Of a DNA stretch of 64,000 nucleotides, positions 33,629 through 41,433 are shown piece after piece. A program made the translations under genes and the position numbers. How positions within the stretch are numbered: the first letter of the stretch is position 1; each line of letters begins with the position of its first letter. The DNA comes from Oscillospiraceae bacterium (GTDB taxonomy: Bacteria; Bacillota; Clostridia; Oscillospirales; Ruminococcaceae), in the NCBI GenBank assembly GCA_025757985.1, contig CP107210.1, positions 2,232,001 through 2,296,000 on the forward strand. Reading direction: 5' to 3'. The notes beneath the pieces are model-generated. The model did no database searches and was not told where the DNA came from. It saw only the letters and a program-made list of their open reading frames with translations.

Positions 33629-34129
33629 TGACAGTTCCTCCTACAATCTTGCCCGGAAAAGGGCACAGCTTTCTAGCTTTGATTGTAGCACGCGCCCCAT
33701 CCCCAACTCAATGCAAAAAACCTATGTCTGAAATTTGGACTTTTTCGACAGACGTGAATCCACAGTGATTCACGCCCGAGGAATGTATGAATTTGTATGC
33801 GCGCCATGATAGCCACTGTTTTGGGTAGACGCGTTTTGCTACGCTGTGGCATAAACGATACTTTCCCAATGCTAAGCGCAAACGCATCACACTAGGTACA
33901 ACCTCCATGCTGTTTGACCTGATAGACGGAGTTGATACATGGGCGATTGCGACCCAAAGCATTGCGCACAAGCTGATATGTGCTCTGCAAAAGTGATGCA
34001 GAGTGAAACACAGCGTCCTTTGTATTTTTAGGCACAAGCAGTTGTCGACTTTGGATACCTGATTTCCGCATCAATTACACACGTCGGGATTGTATGGTGC
34101 ATATACCGAGAATTGTGGATTTTTCCGCC
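33629..34129. repeat. Gene-free region holding a degenerate copy (A) of the multi-stem repeat
   Basis: No gene is visible. At about 33755-33890 the sequence follows the repeat described at 34130: GTGAATC..GATTCAC palindrome, then GAATTTGTATGCG, GTAGACGCGTTTTGCTA, and a weak rest. The TGACGCT arms are not present in this copy. The remaining part (33890-34129) shows nothing I recognise. Confidence 0.6.
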
Positions 34130-34448
34130 GAGTGAATCAAAACTGATTCACTTTTTCGAGTCAAGATTTTGGGATGAATCTAAACTGATTCACTCTGGAG
34201 CATATACGAATTTGTATGCGTATCCGCTTTGATTACCCCCCGCTTTGAGCGGGAACATGTTTTGCTAGCATAGCGTTTGGATATCCACAAACGCATTTCC
34301 GGGGCGTCACCCAGACCCCCGCGCTGTTCTTGCGTGATGATAGTGACGCTAATGACGCTCGTGACGCTGTTTTGGAGATATCCCTATACCATATCCCAGA
34401 TTCAGCGTCATTAGCGTCATCTGCGTCATTCTGATTTTGTGTTTCTCG
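34130..34448. repeat. Multi-stem repeat, copy B
   Basis: About 320 bp, matching copies C (49.6 kb) and D (60.8 kb). Parts in order: two TGAATC..GATTCA palindromes, GTTTTGCTAGCATAG, a stem with arms GCGTTTG (34273-34279) and CAAACGC (34288-34294), a C/G-rich block, then three TGACGC units at 9-bp period (34344-34369) facing three inverted units (34403-34428). In this copy the left arm has drifted, so the long stem is imperfect. Immediately after the repeat (TTTCTCGTA) the truncated integrase begins. Confidence 0.85.
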
Positions 34449-35294
34449 TACCGCCACCGCTATGGCGTGTTTATCCGCTTAGACCTGTGTACAGGGTTAC
34501 GCATGGGGGAGTTGCTGACGCTGAAGTGGGAGGACATCGACTTTTCCACCGCCCAGCTTCACGTCAGGCGTACCATCAACCGCCTTGCCAAGTACGAAGC
34601 CCACGACGGCGAAAACAAAACCGAAATCGTATTCGGTACACCCAAAACGAAAAACTCTCGCCGCACGATTCCGCTGACCCGCACAATGGTTGACGAACTC
34701 ACTCGCTGGAAGAAACAGCAGGAGCAAGACAAGATTCGGACAGGGGATAAGTACACCGACGATGGCTTCATTGTCACCAACGAGTTTGGACACTACTTTG
34801 AGCAGAAAACTTTCAAGGATTACTATGACCGCCTGTTGAAAGATGCCGACATCGGGCACTTTACCTTCCACGCCCTGCGCCACACCTTCGCCACCCGCGC
34901 ATTAGAGCGCGGCATGGACTACAAGACCCTGTCAGCCATCCTCGGTCACTACTCGGTAGCGTTCACAATGGACACCTACGTTCACAGCATGGACGAACAC
35001 AAACGGCGCGAAATGGACAAGATGAACGATATGTTCGGGATGCAGTACAGCATCTCTGTGGAGAACCAGCCCTACCCTGTACTCTGCACCTTATCCCCGG
35101 ACGGCTGCACCGCCCATGTTCCTGACTTCCCCAAAGTCACCACACAAGCGCCAACACTAGACGCCGCCCTGCTCGAAGTCAAGCAGCAAATCCAAAAAGC
35201 CCTACGCCAATATAAGAACCCACCCATTCCCACCAAACAAGACCAAATCGTAGTGCCAACCAACAGCGTGCTGGTACTCGTCAAAGCAGGGTAA
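34449..35294 (+). pseudogene. 5'-truncated tyrosine integrase (copy 1)
   Basis: 281 codons equal to residues 198-478 of the complete integrase at 61998-63434, with about a dozen substitutions. The five catalytic residues (R, H, R, H, Y) and the HicB-like tail are all present, but the N-terminal arm-binding and core-binding domains and the start are gone: the sequence jumps from the multi-stem repeat straight into YRHRYGVFIRLDLCTGLRMG. Compared with copy D this is a single deletion of about 1.45 kb covering the excisionase gene and the integrase start. Confidence 0.93.
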
Positions 35295-35418
35295 TGCCAC
35301 TGAATAGTTTTTAACACCACATGGTGCGTCTGTTGAAATTTTCAGTAGGCGTACCATCTTGTATTTACTTTTACGCTCTTATCTGTTATAATTAAAGCGC
35401 GAAAGTTAGGTGAGCCAC

Positions 35419-36015
35419 ATGACAAAATTTGAACAACTTGATTCCATGCTGGAACAGGGGAACGGCTACATCACGACCCGCGCGGTTACAGCGCAGGGCA
35501 TCTCAAAGCCCTATTTTGCCGAATACGCCCGCAGCCGAGAACTGGAGCGTGTCGCGCATGGCGTATACCAATCACGCGATGCATGGCCGGATGATATGTA
35601 TGTTCTCCACCTGCGCAACAGCAATATCATTTTTTCCCACCAGTCGGCGTTGGCGCTCCACGGTATGATGGAGCGCGAGCCGCACCACATCTATGTTACG
35701 GTCAAACAGGGTTACAACGCCACACATCTGCGCAAGCAGGGCGTGATTGTGCATACAGTTTCCCCGGAGATTTTCACACTGGGGCTGACCTCTGCCTCTA
35801 CCACTTTTGGCAATACCGTTCCCACTTATGACCGTGAGCGCACACTCTGCGATGTCATTCGCCAGCGGGGTGCTATGGATGTGCAAACCTACCAAACTGC
35901 CATCCGCGAGTATATGCTGCACGGTCACAAAAACCTGCCTCATCTCATTCAGTGCAGCCGCGCACTGAAAGTTGAGGATGATGTAAGACGATACTTGGAG
36001 GTGTTTTTATTATGA
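35419..36015 (+). CDS. abiEi: AbiEi antitoxin, type IV toxin-antitoxin system
   Basis: 198 residues from the ATG at 35419 (AGGTGAG upstream). The N-terminal winged helix (GYITTRAVTAQGISKPYFAE) and the following ELERVAHGVYQSRDAWPDDM are the AbiEi signature; the rest (IIFSHQSALALHGMMEREPH, VPTYDRERTLCDVIRQR) is the AbiEi C-terminal domain. The protein represses its own operon and counters AbiEii. It overlaps the toxin gene by 4 bp. The pair is absent from the same position in the second integrase copy, so it is cargo of the element. Confidence 0.93.
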   Translation: MTKFEQLDSMLEQGNGYITTRAVTAQGISKPYFAEYARSRELERVAHGVYQSRDAWPDDMYVLHLRNSNIIFSHQSALALHGMMEREPHHIYVTVKQGYNATHLRKQGVIVHTVSPEIFTLGLTSASTTFGNTVPTYDRERTLCDVIRQRGAMDVQTYQTAIREYMLHGHKNLPHLIQCSRALKVEDDVRRYLEVFLL

Positions 36016-36893
36016 TCAAGACCTCACGACAGCTGAAGGATAAAATCAAAAATCTGGCGCACGGCGACAGCTTGAAATCGCAGACTCTGCTGCGCACCTA
36101 CATGATGGAACGCTTTTTAGAGCGTCTCGCCGCATCCCAGTACAACAGCCATTTTGTACTGAAAGGCGGGATGCTGGTTTCTTCAATGGTCGGCATCCAC
36201 CAACGTGCCACAATGGATATTGATGCCACCGTAGTCGCCCTGCCGCTGACATTGGAGGACGCTACACGGACGATTCAAGAAATCGTCAATATCGACCTGC
36301 AGGACGGCGTGGTTTTCAGCATTACCAATGCAGAAAGCATTATGGAAGAACATGACTATCCCGGCTTGCGTTTCACGCTGATTGGTACGCTTGACGGTCT
36401 GCGGCAGAAAGTAAAAATCGACATATCTACCGGCGATGCCATCACTCCGCAAGCCATTGAATATCGGTATCCGCTTATGTTTGAGAACCGCAGTTTGCAG
36501 ATTATGAGCTACAATCTCGAAACGCTGCTTGCCGAGAAACTGGAAACCATCATGTACCGTGGCACAAGCAATACACGGATGCGCGATTTTTACGACATTT
36601 ATATGCTAACTGGGAAACCCGGCATTGCAATCAACGACGCGACCTTGTATCGTGCATTCCTCGCAACCAGCAACACACGCCGCACGACTGGATTTATCCC
36701 GCAATTTGCAGCCATCCTTGAATCCGTAGAATCCAATGGCGAAATACAGAAAATTTGGAACAAGTTCTGCAAGGACAACGATTATGTCCTCGAACACGAC
36801 TGGCACAAAATCATGGCATCCGTAAAAATCATGGAAAACCGGCTAGAGCAGCAGCGAGAACGAGCAAAGCGTTCACACACACTGGAACGCTGA
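36012..36893 (+). CDS. abiEii: AbiEii nucleotidyltransferase toxin
   Basis: 293 residues. The N-terminal NTase motif KGGMLVSSMV...ATMDIDATV (KGG at 51-53, aspartates 69 and 71) is complete, and the later KVKIDISTGD and LLAEKLETIMYRG blocks are as in AbiEii/AbiGii toxins. These enzymes modify tRNA acceptor ends or other targets to halt growth and block phage. Start overlaps the antitoxin stop (ATGA). Followed after about 50 bp by the conserved end block of the element. Intact by appearance. Confidence 0.93.
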   Translation: MIKTSRQLKDKIKNLAHGDSLKSQTLLRTYMMERFLERLAASQYNSHFVLKGGMLVSSMVGIHQRATMDIDATVVALPLTLEDATRTIQEIVNIDLQDGVVFSITNAESIMEEHDYPGLRFTLIGTLDGLRQKVKIDISTGDAITPQAIEYRYPLMFENRSLQIMSYNLETLLAEKLETIMYRGTSNTRMRDFYDIYMLTGKPGIAINDATLYRAFLATSNTRRTTGFIPQFAAILESVESNGEIQKIWNKFCKDNDYVLEHDWHKIMASVKIMENRLEQQRERAKRSHTLER

Positions 36894-36940
36894 CAGCTCC
36901 TATTTTTACCTGCCAACTCCGCAAAATTTATCCACAAAAA

Positions 36941-37088
36941 GCGCCCGGACGGTTGAAAATCTCAACCGTCCGGGCGCAGTCGTTTTTCCGTTTTGGGGTC
37001 ATTTTGGGGTCAAAGTTACCAGATCGTTACCACTTTTGCCATAAGGTAGAAAAAAGCTCGTTGAAACTTATCGTTTCAACGAGCTTTT
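36941..37088. terminator. Two hairpin terminators in the conserved end block of element 1
   Basis: 36941-36977: arms GCGCCCGGACGGTTGA and TCAACCGTCCGGGCGC. 37052-37088: arms AAAAGCTCGTTGAAAC and GTTTCAACGAGCTTTT. The stretch between them (TTTTGGGGTCATTTTGGGGT...) is shared almost base for base with 63530-63600 behind the second integrase. Confidence 0.85.
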
Positions 37089-37090
37089 GT

Positions 37091-37135
37091 TGGTTGCGGA
37101 GACAGGACTTGAACCTGCGACCTCCGGGTTATGAG
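37091..37135 (-). other. Partial tRNA-Met (CAT) 3' half: probable integrase attachment site
   Basis: On the minus strand this reads from the anticodon loop (CTCATAA) through the T arm (CAGG TTCAAGT CCTG) to TCTCCGCAACCA, i.e. the 3' half of an elongator tRNA-Met with encoded CCA. The 5' half is missing; the sequence beyond 37136 is unrelated. A duplicated tRNA 3' end at the edge of an integrase element is the typical att scar of tyrosine integrases. Confidence 0.85.
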
Positions 37136-37312
37136 AAATCTAAGATTTGTGCATTACAGTGCTGTTTTGTTGGGTTTGGTGGTATTGCGTACCAAGGCTC
37201 AGAACGGATTTTGTCCCATGTGTACAAAAGAGTGCTGCATCGTGCTGACCCGTTCCAAACCCTTTTGGGGGCAGTTTTGGGGGCAAATTCGTGAGACGGA
37301 TTCTGACTTGCA

Positions 37313-37430
37313 CCGCTCAAATAAATGCGCAGCATTGGTCTCATTGAGAAATGTGGATACCAATATCACTGGGTTCACGCAAGTGAAAAGCCCAACGAAT
37401 CCGTAATGAAATTTTACTTTCTAGTAAGAA
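37313..37430 (+). pseudogene. C-terminal remnant of a GNAT acetyltransferase
   Basis: The frame gives RSIGLIEKCGYQYHWVHAS, then a short tail KFYFL; the SIxLIEKCGF pattern is the acetyl-CoA-site helix of RimJ/RimL-like GNAT enzymes. The upstream part is missing. The region between this and the tRNA fragment (37136-37312) holds no gene I recognise, though it contains the GGGGGCAGTTTTGGGGGC pattern seen near integrase ends. Confidence 0.5.
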
Positions 37431-37800
37431 ATTGTACGCAGCCCTACACCACTGCACCCCCGCACACCGCCCCTGTCACCGCGAGAAACGCCCCGGTTTG
37501 CGGGAGTTTGCAGCCTATCGGCGCGGTGTACCGTCCCGCCAAATACCGCACCAAAATCCCCGCTTTCCGGGGATTTTTTATTTTACCACAAAGGCATTTA
37601 CCTGAACGGGATTTCCCTGTACAGGCAAATCCAACACAAATAAATACTAAATAAATGAAATACTAAGATACTATCGTATCCCATCCGTAAAACTACAAAA
37701 AAACGAATTTTTGCCACTGTAATCTTGCAGTGATGCGTACAACTTAACACCGGAGAGTACAACTTACGATTGCAGTTTTCATGTTGGGCGTAGTATAATT
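37364..37800. repeat. Long repeat E, copy 1 (promoter-bearing, about 430 bp)
   Basis: Closely matches 50551-50990. It contains a terminator (TCCCCGCTTTCCGGGGATTTTT region), a stretch that is AT-rich and nearly invariant between the copies, and two direct 10-bp boxes GTACAACTTA at 37737-37746 and 37757-37766, exactly 20 bp apart, followed by a TATAAT-like box near 37795. Looks like a transcription start region with an operator. Confidence 0.75.
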
Positions 37801-37809
37801 TATACAGAC

Positions 37810-39033
37810 TCACCGCTTATCAGCTTGGTTCATGGCGGTCAGCACCTGCTCAAACAGCGGGCGCAGGGATTCTCCGTAGGCAAGCAGGGCTGTAATAGGC
37901 TCGTCTTTCACATACTCCAACATCGGATTTTCCAGAAATTCCGGCGCGTACTGCCGGAAAATCGCCTGCGCCACCGGATGCTCCATGATGACGCGCAGCG
38001 GGGTTTCCAACGAATAGCGGTCTATTTTCAAGCTGGTTTCGGTGGCGTACTCGTAGTGGTAGCTGCCGCTGCCCAAGGTCAGCGTCTCGGTCTGCTCGGG
38101 CAGGGTCAGCTCGGCGGTGGTGTTGGCGGGGTTGAAGCTGCCGTCCGGGCGGATGGAATTCCAGCGCTCCCAGATGGTGGTGGCACCCATCTTGACCTCA
38201 TACAGCCAACTGGGATCGTCCTCCTGCAAAAGCAGCCTGCCGGCAAGGTCGTGCCTGCCGTTTTCGGACAGGGTCAGGCAGGCAAACGGCGTGCCGATAA
38301 ACCCGGTCAGCAGATGCGTTTTATGCGCACCGATGTTCTTTTCCAGCGCGTCCAAAAGGCGCGGGCGGAACTCGTCCGGCACCATGTCAAAGTGCAGCGC
38401 CAGGATCAGGGCGGTTTGCGTTTCGCTGACAAGACGCCCGGTGGGGGTCACATACTCGGCGCGGAACGCCCGCACAAGCTCCTCACGGCGGCGGCTCCAG
38501 CGGCGCGCGTCCTCGGTGTACTGCAAAACGGCGTCGGTATCCGCAAGGATCTGCAAACTCCACGTAAAGCAGACATTGGCGGTAAAGTAGTCATCCGTCG
38601 CGCCCTTGCGCTCATCACCCAAGGCATTCGCCTCGGCGTCCAGCCCCAGCCAGTCGCCGTACTGGAAGCCCGTCTGCCACAGCCCGTTTTCGCCGCACTG
38701 GCTCTCGATAAACTCGACCCAGTGCTTCATGCTGTCGTAGCTGTGCTGCAGAATGCGCTTGTCGCCGTAGGCGCGGTAGAGTGTCCACGGCAGCACGGTC
38801 ACCACATCGCCCCAGAACGCCGCGCCGTCCTGCTGGTTGCCCAGAATGTTCGGCACGACCTGCGGCATACTGACATCGGGACCCAGTTCACTGGCCAAGT
38901 CACGAAGCCACTTGGTCATAAACGGCATAATGTTCTCATTGAACGCCGCCGTGGGGCAGAACGCCGTCACATCGCCCGTCCAGCCCAGCGGTTCGCGTTT
39001 GTATTCTGTTGTTAAATCGTACAATTTCAGCAT
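37810..39033 (-). pseudogene. GH78 alpha-L-rhamnosidase reduced to 407 codons by two in-frame deletions
   Basis: GH78 proteins have about 850-950 residues. Here the first 12 residues (MLKLYDLTTEYK) are the usual GH78 N-terminus, but the next are REPLGWTGDVTAFCPTAAFN, which belong to the catalytic barrel about 400 residues on. The barrel continues with YGDWLGLD and MGATTIWERWNSIRPDGSFN, then jumps after PDGSFNPA to NTTAELTLPEQTETLTLGSG, the end of the C-terminal sandwich, omitting the conserved SFNHYAYGAVGDW block with its catalytic histidine. Both joins keep the frame. The product could be made but is very unlikely to be active. It is the last gene of the GPH-GH39-GH2 operon. Confidence 0.8.
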
Positions 39034-39048
39034 GAAAGCCCACCTTTT

Positions 39049-41379
39049 TTACTCCACCGTCAAATCCACATATTGCGGCTCGTACCCTTCTGCCGTGACC
39101 GTGACGCGCACCTTGCCCGGCTCGGTTCCGGCACGAATGACAGCCAAAGCGCGTCCGAGCCACGTGGTGTGGCTGCTGCCGAGGTAGGTTTCATCCGTCT
39201 GTGTTGCAGCACTGCCGAGGGCCTGTAAGGCAGCCGGACCTTCGATTTCCAGATGAACCTTTGCGTTGACGCACGGTTTCCAGATGCCTGCCGTATCGGT
39301 CAGCGTGATGGGGATAAAACAGAGTGACTGACCGTCTGCGCGCAAGGTCGTTTTCTCCGGGGCGAGGTGCAGCCGGGTTTTCTGTCCCGCTGTTTGCAGT
39401 GTGGTTTCTCCAAGGGCGATTCCGCTTTTATCCAGTGCCACGGCTTTCAGTGTGCCGGGTCGGTAGGGCAGCTTGAAAATCGCGCGGAATTTCTTTGTGC
39501 GCTTTTTGCCAATCAGCTTATCATTGCAGTACAGCGCCACAAATTCTGCATCGCTGTACACTTCCACCGTGGCTTTCTGCCCCTCACATCCGGGCCATGT
39601 CCAGCTTTCCACGGCGTTCGTCATACGCCACGCGCTGCCCGTCATTTTTCTGCCGTTCCAGTTGACCGGGCGCACACCCAAGTAAGGTGCTTTGCGCAGG
39701 CTCCACACCGCCTGCTGGAAATAACTTTCCGCTGTAATGTTTCCCGTTAAATCAATCGCACCGCTGCCCGCCGCAATCGGCAGACCCGGCGTATCCTGCG
39801 GGATCATCTGACCGATGCCCGCTTCGCCCAGATAATCAATGGCCGCCCATGCAAAATCGCCAATCAGCGCTGTATGCTTTTGCACCTGCGCCCAGTTGTA
39901 CGGCAGCTCGCCAATAATCGTCTCGCTGCCCACCATCAGGCGATTCGGATAGTTTTTGCAGTCGTCCTCATAGCGGGAAGCCGCATAATTCAAGCCGAGA
40001 ACATCCAGCTTTTCCGCCACATCGCGGCAGGCAGCGTCGCCTTTTTTGCCCTTGCTCATGTAGAACATCAGCGGACCGAGATTCTGCGTGACCATATTAA
40101 AGAACGCAGAACCCGACTCTTTCTTTTTCTCCTCCGGCTGCTTGGGCGGCAGCGGCTCCGGCTTGTAGGGGCCGCTTTCTTTATACACGCCAATGCCTTT
40201 TTGTGCGTAGACGTTCAGCAGCACATTGATGCCCGCTGTCACGGGGCGGGTATCATCCAGCGCGTGTACGAATCGGGTCAGCTTGTCAGCCGTTTCCACG
40301 CCCTGCGGAAAGGCCGTTTCCGACACCTCGTTGCCGATGGAATACAGAATCACGCTGGGATGGCTGTAATCCTTGGCAATCATAGTGGTCAAATCATCCT
40401 GCCAGTTTTCGGCAAAAATGCGGGAATAGTCATGGTAGGTCTTGGGTGTGTACCAGCCGTCAAAGGCCTCATCCATGACATACATACCAAGGCGGTCACA
40501 GGCATCCAGCAGGGCGCGGCTTGCCGGGTTATGGGCGCAGCGCACGGCGTTATAACCCGCCTTTTTCATAATGCGGATGCGGCGTTCCTCGGCATCGGCA
40601 AAGCCGCAGGCGCCCAAAATGCCATTGTCGTGGTGGATGCACCCACCGCGCAGCTTGACCGCCTTGCCGTTGACGCACAGACCGGTTTTTGCGCTCCATG
40701 TCAGTGTGCGGATGCCGAACGGGACGGATTCCTCGTCGTTTTCGGTCTTGACCACGCAGGTGTACAGGTTCGGGTGTTCGGCATCCCACAGCTTAGCCTG
40801 CGGGATCTCGATGACCCCCGGCGCTCCTTTTGCCACGCACTGCGCGCCATCCCAAATTTCTACCGCCGCGTGTTCGGTTTCGGTCTGCACCTCAACTACG
40901 GCGGGAGCAATCGACACCGTGCGGATCTTTACCGGGCGCACGCCGTCTTTCGGCTTTACCATCAGATGCACAGGGCGGTAGATGCCGCTGCCCGTGTACC
41001 AGCGGCAGTTGGGTTCCAGACTGTTATCCACCGTGACGCGCAGGGTGTTTTCCCCGGCACGCACTTTTCCGGTGGCATCGGCGGTAAATTCCGTATAGCC
41101 GTAACGGTGTTCGGCAATTTTTTCGCCGTTCAGATAAACGACTGCATTCTGATACACGCCCTCAAACAAAAATGTCAGTGCCTCATTCAGGTGCTCCCCC
41201 GGCAGAGAGAACGTCTTTTCATAGGCATATTTCCCGCCCGGAAAATAGCCGCAGTCCTTGCCGTTTTGGCAGTTTTCCTGCCGGGGTTCCTCCAGCATGG
41301 CATCATGGGGCAGATGCACGGTGCGGCAGCTTCCATCTGCCTTGTAAAAGCGCCAATCGGCGTTAAAATCCAATATCAT
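39049..41379 (-). CDS. GH2 family beta-glycosidase
   Basis: 776 residues with the GH2 order: sugar-binding domain (RTVHLPHDAMLEEPRQENCQ, YPGGKYAYEK-like), Ig-like sandwich, TIM barrel (RGGCIHHDNGILGACGFADA, AVRCAHNPASRALLDACDRL, MDEAFDGWY), acid/base SIGNEVSE and nucleophile within GSETIIGE, then a C-terminal Ig pair (about residues 600-776). Typical substrates are beta-galactosides, glucuronides or mannosides; the sequence does not settle which. The H-DNG-LGACGF block is the one common in Firmicutes beta-galactosidase/glucuronidase-like GH2. A hairpin in front separates it from the GH39 gene, so its level may be lower than that of the upstream genes. Confidence 0.9.
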   Translation of the reverse strand: MILDFNADWRFYKADGSCRTVHLPHDAMLEEPRQENCQNGKDCGYFPGGKYAYEKTFSLPGEHLNEALTFLFEGVYQNAVVYLNGEKIAEHRYGYTEFTADATGKVRAGENTLRVTVDNSLEPNCRWYTGSGIYRPVHLMVKPKDGVRPVKIRTVSIAPAVVEVQTETEHAAVEIWDGAQCVAKGAPGVIEIPQAKLWDAEHPNLYTCVVKTENDEESVPFGIRTLTWSAKTGLCVNGKAVKLRGGCIHHDNGILGACGFADAEERRIRIMKKAGYNAVRCAHNPASRALLDACDRLGMYVMDEAFDGWYTPKTYHDYSRIFAENWQDDLTTMIAKDYSHPSVILYSIGNEVSETAFPQGVETADKLTRFVHALDDTRPVTAGINVLLNVYAQKGIGVYKESGPYKPEPLPPKQPEEKKKESGSAFFNMVTQNLGPLMFYMSKGKKGDAACRDVAEKLDVLGLNYAASRYEDDCKNYPNRLMVGSETIIGELPYNWAQVQKHTALIGDFAWAAIDYLGEAGIGQMIPQDTPGLPIAAGSGAIDLTGNITAESYFQQAVWSLRKAPYLGVRPVNWNGRKMTGSAWRMTNAVESWTWPGCEGQKATVEVYSDAEFVALYCNDKLIGKKRTKKFRAIFKLPYRPGTLKAVALDKSGIALGETTLQTAGQKTRLHLAPEKTTLRADGQSLCFIPITLTDTAGIWKPCVNAKVHLEIEGPAALQALGSAATQTDETYLGSSHTTWLGRALAVIRAGTEPGKVRVTVTAEGYEPQYVDLTVE

Positions 41380-41401
41380 AATAACTCCCTTTTACGCAAA
41401 A

Positions 41402-41428
41402 CGGGGTGCATCGATCGGATGCACCCCG
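41402..41428 (-). terminator. Intercistronic hairpin between GH39 and GH2
   Basis: Arms CGGGGTGCATC and GATGCACCCCG followed on the minus strand by TTTTGCGT; a partial terminator inside the operon. Confidence 0.7.
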
Positions 41429-41433
41429 CAGTT

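Noticed and set aside
34233..34457. A small minus-strand protein in the multi-stem repeat (shared words with 49628-49876)
   Set aside because: The frames in copies B and C look similar (a KCVCGYPNAMLAKHV-like stretch), but copy D has TGA at the tyrosine codon and the repeat structure explains the similarity; a coding origin is not excluded but not supported.
37091..37135. A complete tRNA gene
   Set aside because: Only the part from the anticodon loop to CCA is present; D arm and acceptor 5' strand are missing.
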